Shown piece by piece: positions 25,683 through 34,452 of a stretch of DNA of 41,596 nucleotides; position 1 is the stretch's first letter; every line of letters begins with the position of its first letter. The stretch is from Mycobacterium sp. (GTDB taxonomy: Bacteria > Actinomycetota > Actinomycetes > Mycobacteriales > Mycobacteriaceae). The notes below the pieces were generated by a model. That model had not been told where the DNA came from. It saw only the letters and a list, made by a program, of their open reading frames with translations, and searched no databases. The stretch is from assembly GCF_025965855.1 (NCBI RefSeq), contig NZ_JAOPWB010000243.1, positions 1 through 41,596 on the forward strand, in the 5' to 3' direction. The translations under genes and the position numbers were made by a program.

Positions 25683-26804
25683 CTAGAGGTAGCCCGTCTG
25701 GTTCACCAGCCGCACCGACGACGCCCCATCTGAATAGAACTCTGCGATGCTCAGCGACGCCAGGTCAAGGTGCAACCGGTACAGGATGCCCGGCCCGGCG
25801 TCCAGGGCCAGCCGCAGCAGCATCTTGATCGGAGTCACGTGGGAGACCACCAGCACCGTCGTGCCCTGATGCGCGGCGATGATCCGTTCGCGCGCCCGCA
25901 GCACCCGGTCGAGCACCGCGTCGAAGCTCTCACCGTCCGGCGGCCTCGTGCTGGTGTCATGCAGCCAGCGCCGGTGCAGCTCCGGATCACGTTCGGCCGC
26001 TTCGGCGAACGTCAACCCCTCCCAGGCGCCGAAATCGGTCTCGATCAAGTCGTCGTCGACGGTGACGTCCAGCCCCAGCGCCTTGGCGGCCGCCGCCGCG
26101 GTGTCATAGGCGCGCTGCAGCGGCGAGGAGAACACCGCGGCGATCCCGCCGCGCTGCGCGACGTACCGCGCCGCGGCCCCGGCCTGCTGCCGCCCCACGT
26201 CCGTCAGCGCCGGGTTGCCGCGCCCCGAATAGCGGCGCTGCGCCGACAACTCGGTCTGCCCGTGCCGCAGCAACAGCAGCCGGGTCGGCGTTCCCCGCGC
26301 GCCGGTCCATCCGGGCGACGTGCTGGCTTCGGCCGCAACGCTTTTCGCGGGCTCAGTGACGGCCGGCTGGGATACGTCCGCCTCCAGCACCTTGTCGATA
26401 GCGGCCGCGGCGTCCATCGCCTCGTTGGCCAACCGATCGGCGTGCGAGTTACGGGCCCGCGGGACCCAGGTGTAGCTGATCCGGTCGAACCGCGACGCCA
26501 GCTTCCGGGCCTGCGAATGCAGTTCGATCAGGTCGGGATGCTTGACCTTCCACCGCCCGGACATCTGCTCGACCACCAGCTTGGAGTCCATGAAGACCTC
26601 GGCCTCGGTGGCGCCCAGTTTCACCGCGTCCTCCAAACCCGCGATCAGGGCCCGGTATTCGGCGACGTTGTTGGTCGCGACGCCGATGGCCTGCTTGGTC
26701 TCGGCCAGCACGGTCGAGCGGTCCGCGGTGCGCACCACCGCGCCGTAACCGGCCGGTCCGGGGTTGCCGCGCGACCCGCCGTCGCCTTCGATGACGACTT
26801 TCAC
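25683..26804 (-). CDS. Bifunctional RNase HI / histidine phosphatase (Rv2228c type)
   Basis: This 373-residue fusion has an N-terminal RNase HI domain (1-140) with Asp8 in EGDGGSRG, Glu49 in NNVAEYRAL, Asp73 in FMDSKLV and His121/Asp123 of NSHAD. A linker follows, then a phosphoglycerate-mutase-like phosphatase starting at about 175 with RHG (180-182) and a later SHVTPIK His. The M. tuberculosis homologue cleaves RNA in RNA-DNA hybrids and has alpha-ribazole-phosphatase (CobC-like) activity of cobalamin synthesis, which suits the cobC and cobD neighbours. GTG 26804 overlaps the zinc-ribbon gene's stop (GTGA). It is the last gene of a four-gene coupled operon. Confidence 0.95.
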   Translation of the reverse strand: MKVVIEGDGGSRGNPGPAGYGAVVRTADRSTVLAETKQAIGVATNNVAEYRALIAGLEDAVKLGATEAEVFMDSKLVVEQMSGRWKVKHPDLIELHSQARKLASRFDRISYTWVPRARNSHADRLANEAMDAAAAIDKVLEADVSQPAVTEPAKSVAAEASTSPGWTGARGTPTRLLLLRHGQTELSAQRRYSGRGNPALTDVGRQQAGAAARYVAQRGGIAAVFSSPLQRAYDTAAAAAKALGLDVTVDDDLIETDFGAWEGLTFAEAAERDPELHRRWLHDTSTRPPDGESFDAVLDRVLRARERIIAAHQGTTVLVVSHVTPIKMLLRLALDAGPGILYRLHLDLASLSIAEFYSDGASSVRLVNQTGYL

Positions 26805-27538
26805 TGCTCGAACCCCTTGACCCGCAACAGGATCGCGCCGCACTCCGGGCAGCGCACCAGCTCGTCCTCGGGGGCGGCCGAGATGCGGGACAGTTCGCCG
26901 CGGCCGATCTCGATCCGGCAGGCGCCGCACCGATGCCCGAGCAGTGGCCCGGCGCCCGGCCCTCCCCTGGCGCGCTGCCGCTCGTACATGGCGGACAGGG
27001 CGGGATCCAGAGTCGCGGATAGCGTGTCGCGCCGCGACGAACGTGTCTGGCGGGCCTCGTCGATCTCGGCGACCGCGGCGTCGAGGTCCCGCTGGGCGCC
27101 GGCCAGCTCGGACTGCAGCGCCTCGACCGCCCGCTGCTCGCCATCCAGCTGGGCCTGCAGCTCCTCGCGGCGCTCCATCACCTCCAGCAGGGAATCCTCC
27201 AGGCTGGTTTGACGCCGAAGCAGTGTCTCGAGCTCGTGCTGGAGATCCGACAGTTGCTTGGCGTCCGTCGCCCCCGACTTGAGCATCGAGCGGTCCCGGT
27301 CTTCACGCTGCCGCACCGCCTCGATCTCCGACTCGAATCGCGACACCTGGGCGTCCAGGTCCTCTAGCGCAATTCGGAGGGCGCCCAGCCGGTCAGCGGC
27401 GGCGTTGTGTTCGGCCCGGATCCGCTCCACTGCCTCTTGCTGGGGCAGATGGGTGGCCTGGTGCGCGATGCGAGACAGCTCCGCGTCCAGCTTCGACAAC
27501 TCGAGTAGCGAAACTTGCTGTGTGACTTCAGCTTTCAT
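26801..27538 (-). CDS. Coiled-coil protein with C-terminal C4 zinc ribbon (Rv2229c type)
   Basis: This 245-residue protein has residues 5-180 as a long charged helical hairpin (coiled coil with [15 protein letters not shown] and ...[16 protein letters not shown]). The C-terminus holds a zinc ribbon with cysteines in [11 protein letters not shown] and [11 protein letters not shown]. Members of this family occur throughout actinobacteria. A structure is known for the M. smegmatis homologue and the role is unclear (nucleic-acid or protein scaffold). ATG 27538 overlaps the NIF3 gene's end by 11 bp, and its stop overlaps the next start, so expression is coupled. Confidence 0.92.
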   Translation of the reverse strand: MKAEVTQQVSLLELSKLDAELSRIAHQATHLPQQEAVERIRAEHNAAADRLGALRIALEDLDAQVSRFESEIEAVRQREDRDRSMLKSGATDAKQLSDLQHELETLLRRQTSLEDSLLEVMERREELQAQLDGEQRAVEALQSELAGAQRDLDAAVAEIDEARQTRSSRRDTLSATLDPALSAMYERQRARGGPGAGPLLGHRCGACRIEIGRGELSRISAAPEDELVRCPECGAILLRVKGFEQ

Positions 27539-28673
27539 GGCTGATCTCTCCAGTGCTAGTGCCAAGGTCCCAGGGATCGGTGCGGATGGTGCACACCCGG
27601 ACGGGCAGCGCCGCTCCGAAACGGGACCGCAGTATGCCGGCGGCCTGCTCGCACCACGGGAATTCGCTTGCCCAGTGCGCCACGTCGATCAGGGCCACGT
27701 TCGAGGCCCGGCGATGCTCGTCGGCCGGATGGTGCCGCAGATCGGCGGTGACATAGGCCTGCACGTCCGCGCGGGCCACCGCGGCCAGCAGCGAGTCCCC
27801 GGCCCCGCCGCAGACCGCGACCCGCGACACGAGCGCGTCGGGGTCGCCCGACGCGCGCACGCCCCAGGATGTCCGCGGTAGCGCGGAGCCGACGCGGGAG
27901 ACGAAGCTGCGCAGCGGTTCCGGTTGCGCCAGCGTGCCGATGCGACCCAACCCGGCGTCGCTGGGTGGTGCCACGAGCGCGAAGATGTCGAACGCGGGCT
28001 CCTCGTAGGGATGGGCGCCGCGCATCGCCGCCAACACCGCGCCCCGGGCCCGCGCCGGTGCGACGACCTCGAACCGGTCTTCGGCCACCCGCTCGACGCT
28101 GCCGACGCTGCCGACCGCGGGCGAGGCCCCCTCGTGCGGCAGGAACTGCCCGATGCCGTTGACGCTCCAGCTGCAGTGCGAATAATCGCCGATGTGGCCC
28201 GCACCGGCCTCGAACACGGCCTCCTGCACCGCTTCCGCGTTCTCGCGCGGCACGTAGACGACCCACTTGTCCAGATCGCCCGCCGCAGTGAGCGGTTCGA
28301 GCACGGCCTCGACGGAGAGGCCGAGGGCGTCGGCGAGCGCGTCGGACACGCCCGGTGCCGCGGAGTCGGCGTTGGTGTGTGCGGTGAACAGCGAGCGCCC
28401 GGTCCGGATCAGACGGTGCACGAGCGCGCCCTTCGGTGTGCTGGCCGCCACGGTGTCGACCCCGCGCAACAGCAACGGGTGATGGGCCAGCAGCAGGCCG
28501 CGCTCGGGAACCTCGTCGACGACGCCCGGCGTCGCGTCGACGGCGACGGTCACCGAGTCCAGCGCCTCGTCGGGGTCGCCGCACACCAGGCCGACGGAGT
28601 CCCACGCCTGGGCGAGGTGCGGCGGGTACGCCGCGTCGAGCACCGCGATCACGTCGGCCAGCCGCACGCTCAT
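27528..28673 (-). CDS. NIF3-like metal-binding protein (GTP cyclohydrolase 1 type 2 homolog)
   Basis: This 381-residue NIF3-family protein has an N-terminal [16 protein letters not shown] and [11 protein letters not shown], a dinuclear-metal [10 protein letters not shown], a middle PII-like insert (residues 130-230), and C-terminal GGAGDSLL and [10 protein letters not shown], which supplies the remaining metal ligands. The biochemical role is unsettled. ATG 28673 overlaps cobC's stop by 4 bp (ATGA), so an upstream extension to 28712 is not needed. Confidence 0.93.
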   Translation of the reverse strand: MSVRLADVIAVLDAAYPPHLAQAWDSVGLVCGDPDEALDSVTVAVDATPGVVDEVPERGLLLAHHPLLLRGVDTVAASTPKGALVHRLIRTGRSLFTAHTNADSAAPGVSDALADALGLSVEAVLEPLTAAGDLDKWVVYVPRENAEAVQEAVFEAGAGHIGDYSHCSWSVNGIGQFLPHEGASPAVGSVGSVERVAEDRFEVVAPARARGAVLAAMRGAHPYEEPAFDIFALVAPPSDAGLGRIGTLAQPEPLRSFVSRVGSALPRTSWGVRASGDPDALVSRVAVCGGAGDSLLAAVARADVQAYVTADLRHHPADEHRRASNVALIDVAHWASEFPWCEQAAGILRSRFGAALPVRVCTIRTDPWDLGTSTGEISHES

Positions 28674-29701
28674 CGGTGCAGCTCCGAGATGGCCTGGATC
28701 AGCAGCGGCCACTCCGGGCGCACCGCCGCCCGCAGGTACCGCTCGTCCAGACCGACAAATGTGTCACATCGCCGGACGGCAATTCCCCTGTCGTGCAGGC
28801 TGTTTCGGATCCGCGCCGCGTCCGGCATACGGAACAGGACGAACGGGGCCCGGCCGTCCACCACGTCGGCGCCCACCGACACCAGGCCGGCCGCCATCTC
28901 GGCGCGCAGCCCCGTCAACCGCAGCGCACCGGCCGCCGCCTCGGCGACGGCCCCCGGGTCGCAACAGGCCGCGATGGCCGTCAGCTGCAGGGTGCCGACC
29001 GGCCAGTGCGCGCGCTGCGCGGTCAGGCGCGCCAACACGTCCGGCGCGCCCAGGGCGTAGCCCACCCGCAACCCGGCCAGCGACCACGTCTTGGTCAGGC
29101 TGCGCAGCACCAGGACGTCGGGCAGCGCGTCACCGGCCAGCGACTCCGGCTCGCCGGCAACCGAGTCGGCGAACGCCTCGTCGACCACCACGATCCGGCC
29201 GGGCCGGCGCAGCGCGAGCAGCTGCTCTCGGGTGTGCAACACCGAGGTGGGGTTCGTCGGGTTGCCCACCACGACGAGGTCGGCGTCGTCGGGCACCTGC
29301 GCACCCTCCAGGCGAAACGGCGGCTCCAGGACGACGTGGCGCACGGGCACCCCGGCCGCGCCCAGCGCGACGGCCGGCTCGGTGAACGACGGCGCAACGA
29401 TCACCGCCCGCGCCGGGCGCAGGTTGGGCAGCAACGCGAACCCCTCCGCCGCACCGGCCAGCGGCAGCACCTCGTCGCGGCTCCGGCCGTGTCGCCCGGC
29501 GGCCGCGTCCTGCGCCCGGTGCACGTCTTGCGGGCCCGGGTAGCGTGCCAGGTCCGGCAGCCGCGCGGCCAGCCGCCGCATCAGCCACTGCGGCGGCTGC
29601 GGGTGACGGACGTTGACGGCGAAATCGAGCATCCCGGGCGCCACGGCCTGATCGCCGTGATAGCGGGCCGCCGCTGGCGGGCTCGGGTTCAGAGTCGCCA
29701 T
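28670..29701 (-). CDS. cobC: CobC: threonine-phosphate decarboxylase-like PLP enzyme of cobalamin synthesis
   Basis: This 343-residue fold-type I aminotransferase-like enzyme has [10 protein letters not shown], the substrate/cofactor segment [20 protein letters not shown] (PLP-pyridine Asp) and the Schiff-base Lys in [16 protein letters not shown]. In cobalamin synthesis this family makes (R)-1-amino-2-propanol phosphate from L-threonine phosphate, which CobD then attaches to the corrin ring. cobD lies 2.9 kb away. It matches Rv2231c by order. It is first of the coupled operon cobC, nif3, zinc-ribbon, rnhC-type gene; the promoter should be in 29702-29871. Confidence 0.93.
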   Translation of the reverse strand: MATLNPSPPAAARYHGDQAVAPGMLDFAVNVRHPQPPQWLMRRLAARLPDLARYPGPQDVHRAQDAAAGRHGRSRDEVLPLAGAAEGFALLPNLRPARAVIVAPSFTEPAVALGAAGVPVRHVVLEPPFRLEGAQVPDDADLVVVGNPTNPTSVLHTREQLLALRRPGRIVVVDEAFADSVAGEPESLAGDALPDVLVLRSLTKTWSLAGLRVGYALGAPDVLARLTAQRAHWPVGTLQLTAIAACCDPGAVAEAAAGALRLTGLRAEMAAGLVSVGADVVDGRAPFVLFRMPDAARIRNSLHDRGIAVRRCDTFVGLDERYLRAAVRPEWPLLIQAISELHR

Positions 29702-29871
29702 CCGTGAAACACTAGTGGGCCGCGGTAAGCGCGTGGCAGGAACACCGTCGCACCAGGCCGCGGCCGCTTCGGGGGTCGGGTCACATGACAGCCGATGCTG
29801 ATCGCGCGGTCCGAGACGTCACCGCATGTCAGGGAGATTGTCGGTGGCCTTTGGGATGCTAAAAGTGAGAT

Positions 29872-30514
29872 GTGCCGACACTCCAATTCTGCCTCGACCC
29901 CACCGTCGAGCACCGCGAGTTGCTGGCCCGCCATGCCGGGGCGTCAAGGTTTGCGTTCAACCAGTGCCTACGAATGGCGAAAACCGCTCTCACGCAACGC
30001 AAGACCAGCCCAGACACCGACGTGCCGTGGACCGGGTTTGATCTGATCAATGCGTTTAACGCCTGGAAGAAGACGGAGGACGCCGGCCGCGTGTTCTCCG
30101 TCGATAGCGATGGCGTAACCGAGACCGTGGTGACTGGTTTGGCGTGGCGGACTGAGGTTTGCCAGCAAGTATTCGAGGAAGCCGCCGTAAACCTCGGCAA
30201 AGGGTTGAAAGCATGGTCGGACTCCCTGCAGCTGCGGGCATTCCGCCGACCGCGACACCAACGCGGCGACGAACCTGGCTAGCTGGGGCGAGAATCATCA
30301 CAATGCATCACCAGATCCCCGGACCCTCAAGCAACGGGGCCGGGCCACCAATGCTCGCCGACGGGACGGCGCTGACCAGCACCCTTCGTGTGCCGGTGAA
30401 ACCAGCCTGGAAGACGCGGGAACCGACGTTCACACCGCACCCGCGGCCTGAACCGACGACGCCCGAGAAGGGCGGTGCCGACCACCCAGCACAGAGTTGG
30501 TCGACACGCTTTAG
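29872..30514 (+). pseudogene. tnpB: TnpB (IS607/IS605 OrfB family) with large internal deletion
   Basis: The 5' part, from GTG 29872, has the family's N-terminal pattern: TVEHRELLARHAGASRFAFN followed by VTGLAWRTEVCQQVFEEAAV and LGKGLKAWSDS. At about 30225 it jumps frame to CGHSADRDTNAATNLASW, the end of the zinc ribbon and the third RuvC motif with its catalytic Asp, then a basic tail to TAG 30512-30514. The middle of the nuclease, with the first two RuvC acidic residues and most of the ribbon, is missing (well over 200 residues compared with normal TnpB). It cannot cut. It occupies the gap between cobC and ptkA, where M. tuberculosis carries the vapBC16 pair. Confidence 0.85.
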
Positions 30515-30526
30515 GACAATGGTGAG

Positions 30527-31246
30527 GTGACAGGCACGATCGACGCGAGCGCCGATTGCCCGACCCCTCCTCACGACGCCGCGCATCGCAAATCGTCGTC
30601 AGGCGGCGCGCAGCTGGTGATCTTCGATCTCGACGGCACGCTGACCGACTCGGCGGAAGGGATCGTGGCCAGCTTCGTGCACGCGCTCACCCACGTCGGC
30701 GCGCCGGTGCCCGAGGGCGATCTGGTCACGCAGATCGTCGGCCCGCCGATGGACGACACCTTCCGTTCGATGTTCGGCGACTCCGCCGGGGAGGCGATCG
30801 CGGCCTTCCGGGCCGAGTACGGTGCCCGGGGCTGGGCGATGAACACGCTGTTCGACGGCATCGAGCCGCTGCTGGCCGACCTGCGCGCCGCCGGCGTCCG
30901 GCTGGCCGTGGCGACCTCCAAGTTGGAACCAACGGCGCGGCGCATCCTCGGCCATTTTGGGCTGGACCAGCATTTCGAGGTCATCGCCGGCGCCGCTCCC
31001 GACGGCTCGCGCAAGAGCAAGGAGGAGGTGCTGGCCCACGCGCTGGAACAGCTCCAGCCGCTACCCGAGCGCGTGCTGATGGTCGGCGACCGCAGCCACG
31101 ACGTGCACGGCGCGGCCGCGCACGGCATCGACACGGTGGTGGTCGGCTGGGGCTACGGGCGGGACGACTTTCACGAGGGGTTCAGGATCACCGGGGTGAC
31201 CCAAGCCGCGACGATCGACGAATTGCGGAGGGCGCTCGGTGTCTGA
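30527..31246 (+). CDS. ptkA: PtkA: HAD-fold protein tyrosine kinase
   Basis: This 239-residue HAD protein has motif I FDLDGTLTDSAEG (nucleophile and acid Asps), an alpha-helical cap, motif II ATSK, and motif IV MVGDRSHDVHGA. It is orthologous by order and sequence to M. tuberculosis PtkA (Rv2232), an unusual tyrosine kinase that phosphorylates PtpA; the GWGYG segment carrying the reported autophosphorylation Tyr is present. GTG 30527 is the best start. From memory the M. tuberculosis protein has a longer disordered N-terminus, and here the tnpB remnant ends 12 bp upstream, so the insertion may have trimmed the leader. It overlaps ptpA by 8 bp. Confidence 0.93.
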   Translation: MTGTIDASADCPTPPHDAAHRKSSSGGAQLVIFDLDGTLTDSAEGIVASFVHALTHVGAPVPEGDLVTQIVGPPMDDTFRSMFGDSAGEAIAAFRAEYGARGWAMNTLFDGIEPLLADLRAAGVRLAVATSKLEPTARRILGHFGLDQHFEVIAGAAPDGSRKSKEEVLAHALEQLQPLPERVLMVGDRSHDVHGAAAHGIDTVVVGWGYGRDDFHEGFRITGVTQAATIDELRRALGV

Positions 31247-31730
31247 ACCGCTGCACGTCACCTTCGTCTGCACCGGCAACATCTGCCGCTCGCCGATGGC
31301 CGAGAAGATGTTCGCCGACCAACTGCAGCGGCGCGGACTGAGCGACGCGGTCCGGGTGACCAGCGCCGGCACCGGCAGCTGGCATGTCGGCAGTTGCGCC
31401 GACGACAGGGCCACCCGGGTGCTGCATGCCCACGGCTATTCCACCGCCCACTGCGCCGCGCAGCTGGACGCCGATCACCTGGCGGCCGACCTGGTGGTGG
31501 CCCTGGGCCGCAACCACGTTCGGATGTTGCGTCAGCTGGGCGTCGGAGAAGACCGGATACGGATGCTGCGGTCGTTCGACCCGCGCTCGGGTGCCCATGC
31601 CCTCGACGTCGACGACCCCTACTACGGCGACCACGACGACTTCGAAGACGTTTTGACCGTCATCGAGGCGGCCCTGCCCGGCCTGCACGCCTGGGTCGAC
31701 GAGCGACTCGCGGAAAACGGGAACGGCTGA
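31239..31730 (+). CDS. ptpA: PtpA: low-molecular-weight protein tyrosine phosphatase
   Basis: This 163-residue phosphatase has the P-loop CTGNICRS (Cys11 nucleophile, Arg17, Ser18) and the general-acid Asp in DDPYYGD. In pathogenic mycobacteria PtpA is secreted into the macrophage and blocks phagosome acidification; it is a substrate of PtkA. GTG 31239 lies inside the end of ptkA, so the kinase and phosphatase are made together. Its TGA shares one base with the ATG of the SURF1 gene. All catalytic residues are present. Confidence 0.96.
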   Translation: MSEPLHVTFVCTGNICRSPMAEKMFADQLQRRGLSDAVRVTSAGTGSWHVGSCADDRATRVLHAHGYSTAHCAAQLDADHLAADLVVALGRNHVRMLRQLGVGEDRIRMLRSFDPRSGAHALDVDDPYYGDHDDFEDVLTVIEAALPGLHAWVDERLAENGNG

Positions 31731-32551
31731 TGCCCAGTCTGAGGACGAGCCTGGCTTTCCTGCTGCGGCCGGGCTGGATAGCGCTGGCGCTGGTGGTGAT
31801 CGCCTTCACCTACCTGTGCTTCACGGTGCTCGCGCCGTGGCAGCTGGGAAAGAACACCACGACATCGCGGGAGAACCACCAGATCGAGTACTCCCTCAAC
31901 AACCCGCCGGTACCGCTGAAAACACTGTTGCCCCAGCAGGATTCGTCGGCCGCGAGCGCGCAGTGGCGCCGGGTGACGGCAACCGGGCACTACCTGCCCG
32001 AAGTGCAGGTGCTGGCCCGCCTGCGGGTGGTCGAGGGGGACCCGGCGTTCGAGGTGCTGGCACCGTTCGTCGTCGACGACGGCCCCACCGTTCTGGTCGA
32101 CCGGGGCTACGTGCGACCCGAGCAGGGATCTCACGTCCCCCCGATCCCCCGCCCGCCGGCGGACACCGTGACCATCACGGCACGGCTGCGAGACTCCGAA
32201 CCCACCGCGCCGGGCAAGGATCCCTTCCTCAGAGACGCTGTGCAGCAGGTGTATTCGATCAACACCGAACAGGTGACGGCGTTGACCAAGGTGCCGCTGG
32301 CCGGGTCCTATCTGCAATTGGTCGACAACCAGCCCGGCGGCCTGGGCGTGATCGGCGTGCCGCACCTCGACGCCGGGCCGTTCCTGTCCTACGGCATCCA
32401 GTGGATTTCGTTCGGGATTCTCGCGCCGATCGGGTTGGGCTACTTCGTCTATTCCGAGATGCGTGTCCGGCGCCGGGAAAAGCAACAAGCCCCCCAATCC
32501 CCGGTGACCGTCGAGGAGAAGCTCGCCGATCGCTACGGCCGCCGGCGATAG
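31730..32551 (+). CDS. SURF1 family cytochrome oxidase assembly protein
   Basis: This 273-residue protein has an N-terminal membrane helix (WIALALVVIAFTYLCFTVL followed by APWQLGKN), a large external domain with the family patterns WRRVTATGHYLPEVQVL and VLVDRGYVRPEQG, and a second helix near the C-terminus (FGILAPIGLGYFVY). SURF1 proteins assist heme a insertion into cytochrome aa3 oxidase. It matches Rv2235. It is coupled to ptpA (TGATG) and convergent with cobD. Confidence 0.93.
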   Translation: MPSLRTSLAFLLRPGWIALALVVIAFTYLCFTVLAPWQLGKNTTTSRENHQIEYSLNNPPVPLKTLLPQQDSSAASAQWRRVTATGHYLPEVQVLARLRVVEGDPAFEVLAPFVVDDGPTVLVDRGYVRPEQGSHVPPIPRPPADTVTITARLRDSEPTAPGKDPFLRDAVQQVYSINTEQVTALTKVPLAGSYLQLVDNQPGGLGVIGVPHLDAGPFLSYGIQWISFGILAPIGLGYFVYSEMRVRRREKQQAPQSPVTVEEKLADRYGRRR

Positions 32552-32571
32552 ATGTGACAAGCCCGGCCGCG

Positions 32572-33486
32572 TCACCGCCAGGCGAAAACAAAAAGCCCGG
32601 GCAGTAACGCGGCGACCGCCTGCACCGCCCGCGACAACGCCACCGCGCGGCGCAGGTCGGCCACCTCGGGCGGCCGGGCGTCGCCGAGCGCGGGCCGGAT
32701 CTGCAGCCCGTGGCGATACTGCGTGGGCCCGCCCAGCCGAACGCCCAGCGCCCCCGCGAAGGCAGCCTCGACCACCCCGGCGTTGGGGCTGGGATGCCGC
32801 GCCGCGTCGCGGCGCCAGGCCCGCAGCGCCCCCGACGGCGATCCGGAGACGAGGGGTGCGCACATCACCACCAGCGCCGCGGTCACCCGCGCGGCGACGT
32901 AGTTGGCCGCGTCGTCCAATCGCGCCGCGGCCCAACCGAATCGGAGATAGCGCGGAGAGCGGTGGCCGATCATCGAATCCAGCGTGTTGATGCCGCGGTA
33001 TGCCAGTACCGCGGGCGCCCCACCCACCGTCGCCCACAGCAGCGGCGCCACCTCGGCGTCGGAGGTGTTCTCCGCGACCGACTCCAGCGCGGCGCGCGTC
33101 AGGCCCGGGCCGTCCAGCCGGGCCGGGTCGCGCCCGCACAATGACGGCAGCAGCCGTCGGGCGGCCTCGACGTCGCCGCGCTCCAGCAATTGCGACATCT
33201 CCAGGCCGGTGCGCCCCAAAGACGTTCCGCCCAGGCAGATCCAGGTCGCCGCGGCGGTGGCTAAGAGCCGGCCTGTGGCGGCCGCGCCCAGGAGGGTGAC
33301 CGCACCGACCAGCACGGCCACGTGCAGCGCGCCGGCCACCTTGTTGTCGCGATAGGTGACGCGCTCCAATGCGGCGGCCGCCTGGCCGAACACCGCGACC
33401 GGATGACCCCGTTTCGGATCGCCCAGCGCGAGGTCGGCCAGATACCCGGCCAGCACGCCCGCGAGCCGGGTCCGAGTCGCAAACAC
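32572..33486 (-). CDS. cobD: CobD/CbiB: adenosylcobinamide-phosphate synthase
   Basis: This 304-residue integral membrane protein has [19 protein letters not shown] near the start, the family motif [53 protein letters not shown], and a C-terminal [20 protein letters not shown]. It joins aminopropanol (phosphate) to adenosylcobyric acid in B12 synthesis and so uses the product of CobC. It matches Rv2236c. It is divergent from the MpaB-like gene across 52 bp. Confidence 0.96.
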   Translation of the reverse strand: MFATRTRLAGVLAGYLADLALGDPKRGHPVAVFGQAAAALERVTYRDNKVAGALHVAVLVGAVTLLGAAATGRLLATAAATWICLGGTSLGRTGLEMSQLLERGDVEAARRLLPSLCGRDPARLDGPGLTRAALESVAENTSDAEVAPLLWATVGGAPAVLAYRGINTLDSMIGHRSPRYLRFGWAAARLDDAANYVAARVTAALVVMCAPLVSGSPSGALRAWRRDAARHPSPNAGVVEAAFAGALGVRLGGPTQYRHGLQIRPALGDARPPEVADLRRAVALSRAVQAVAALLPGLFVFAWR

Positions 33487-33538
33487 CCCGGCAGCGTCTC
33501 ATACGTGGTTCACTCGATTACATGAGGCGACGTCCGCG

Positions 33539-34363
33539 ATGAAGCGACCCGCCACCCGGATCGCCGACCTGCTGAACCCGGCGGCGGTGTTGCTGCCCGC
33601 CGCGAACGTGATCATGCAGCTGTCCCTGCCCGGCGTCGGTTATGGGGTGCTGGAAAGCCGGGTGGACAGCGGCAACGTCTACAAGCATCCGTTCAAGCGG
33701 GCCCGCACCACCGGGACCTACCTGGCCGTCGCGGCCATCGGGACCGAGTCCGACCGGGCCTTGATTCGCGACGCCGTGGACGTCGCGCACCGGCAGGTTC
33801 GCTCGACGGCGTCAAGTCCGGTGTCGTACAACGCGTTCGACCCCAAGCTGCAGCTGTGGGTGGCTTCATGCCTGTACCGCTACTTCGTCGACCAGCACGA
33901 GTTTTTGCACGGACCGCTAGACCTGGATGACCCGGACGCAGCCGACGCCGTCTATCGCGACGCCAAACGGTTGGGCACCACCTTGCAAGTGCCCGAGCGC
34001 ATGTGGCCACCCGACCGGGACGCGTTCGACGAATACTGGAAGCGCTCCCTCGACGAGCTGCGCATCGACCCGCCGGTGCGGGAGCATCTGCGCGGGGTGG
34101 CCTCGATGGCGTTTCTGCCGTGGCCGTTGCGGGTGTTGGCCGGGCCGTTCAACCTGTTCGCGACGACGGGGTTCTTGGCCCCGGAGTTCCGCGCACTGAT
34201 GCGGCTGGACTGGTCGCGGGGCCAGCAGCGCCGGTTCGAGTGGCTGCTGGCCGCCCTGCGGCTGGCCGATCGGCTGATTCCGCATCGGGCGTGGCTCTTC
34301 GGCTATCAGCTTTACCTGTGGGACATGCGCTTTCGGGCGCGGCGGGGCTGGCGCATCGTCTAG
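33539..34363 (+). CDS. MpaB/rubber-oxygenase-like DUF2236 protein (Rv2237 type)
   Basis: This 274-residue protein has the DUF2236 pattern: [34 protein letters not shown] with the family Arg/Thr, VAHRQVR and [26 protein letters not shown], and a C-terminal [10 protein letters not shown]. The family shares a heme-binding helical fold with Lcp rubber oxygenase and MpaB; the reaction of this member is unknown. An in-frame upstream extension is unlikely because cobD's start is 52 bp away. Confidence 0.88.
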   Translation: MKRPATRIADLLNPAAVLLPAANVIMQLSLPGVGYGVLESRVDSGNVYKHPFKRARTTGTYLAVAAIGTESDRALIRDAVDVAHRQVRSTASSPVSYNAFDPKLQLWVASCLYRYFVDQHEFLHGPLDLDDPDAADAVYRDAKRLGTTLQVPERMWPPDRDAFDEYWKRSLDELRIDPPVREHLRGVASMAFLPWPLRVLAGPFNLFATTGFLAPEFRALMRLDWSRGQQRRFEWLLAALRLADRLIPHRAWLFGYQLYLWDMRFRARRGWRIV

Positions 34364-34383
34364 GCCGCACCCCCCGCACCCTC

Positions 34384-34441
34384 CGCCGAGTGTGAATCTG
34401 GCGACGCCCGCGCGAACGCGTCGTCAGATTCACACTCGGCG
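34384..34441. terminator. Long near-perfect palindrome between convergent genes
   Basis: Arms 34384-34400 and 34425-34441 (CGCCGAGTGTGAATCTG and its complement) match perfectly over 17 bp. The next 6 bp also pair with one G-T, giving a stem of about 23 bp with a 12-base loop. It lies 20 bp after one stop and 11 bp before the other and probably terminates both genes. Its GAGTGTG ends resemble the outer dyad of the repeat at 8860-8937. Confidence 0.6.
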
Positions 34442-34452
34442 ATGCAGGCGGG

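Noticed and set aside
25770..27212. Open frame of 480 codons on the plus strand
   Set aside because: It is antisense to the RNase H/phosphatase and zinc-ribbon genes, which have clear catalytic motifs.
31622..33502. Open frame of 626 codons on the minus strand
   Set aside because: It covers cobD in a wrong frame and runs antisense through SURF1; its sequence is Arg/Gly-rich and motif-free.
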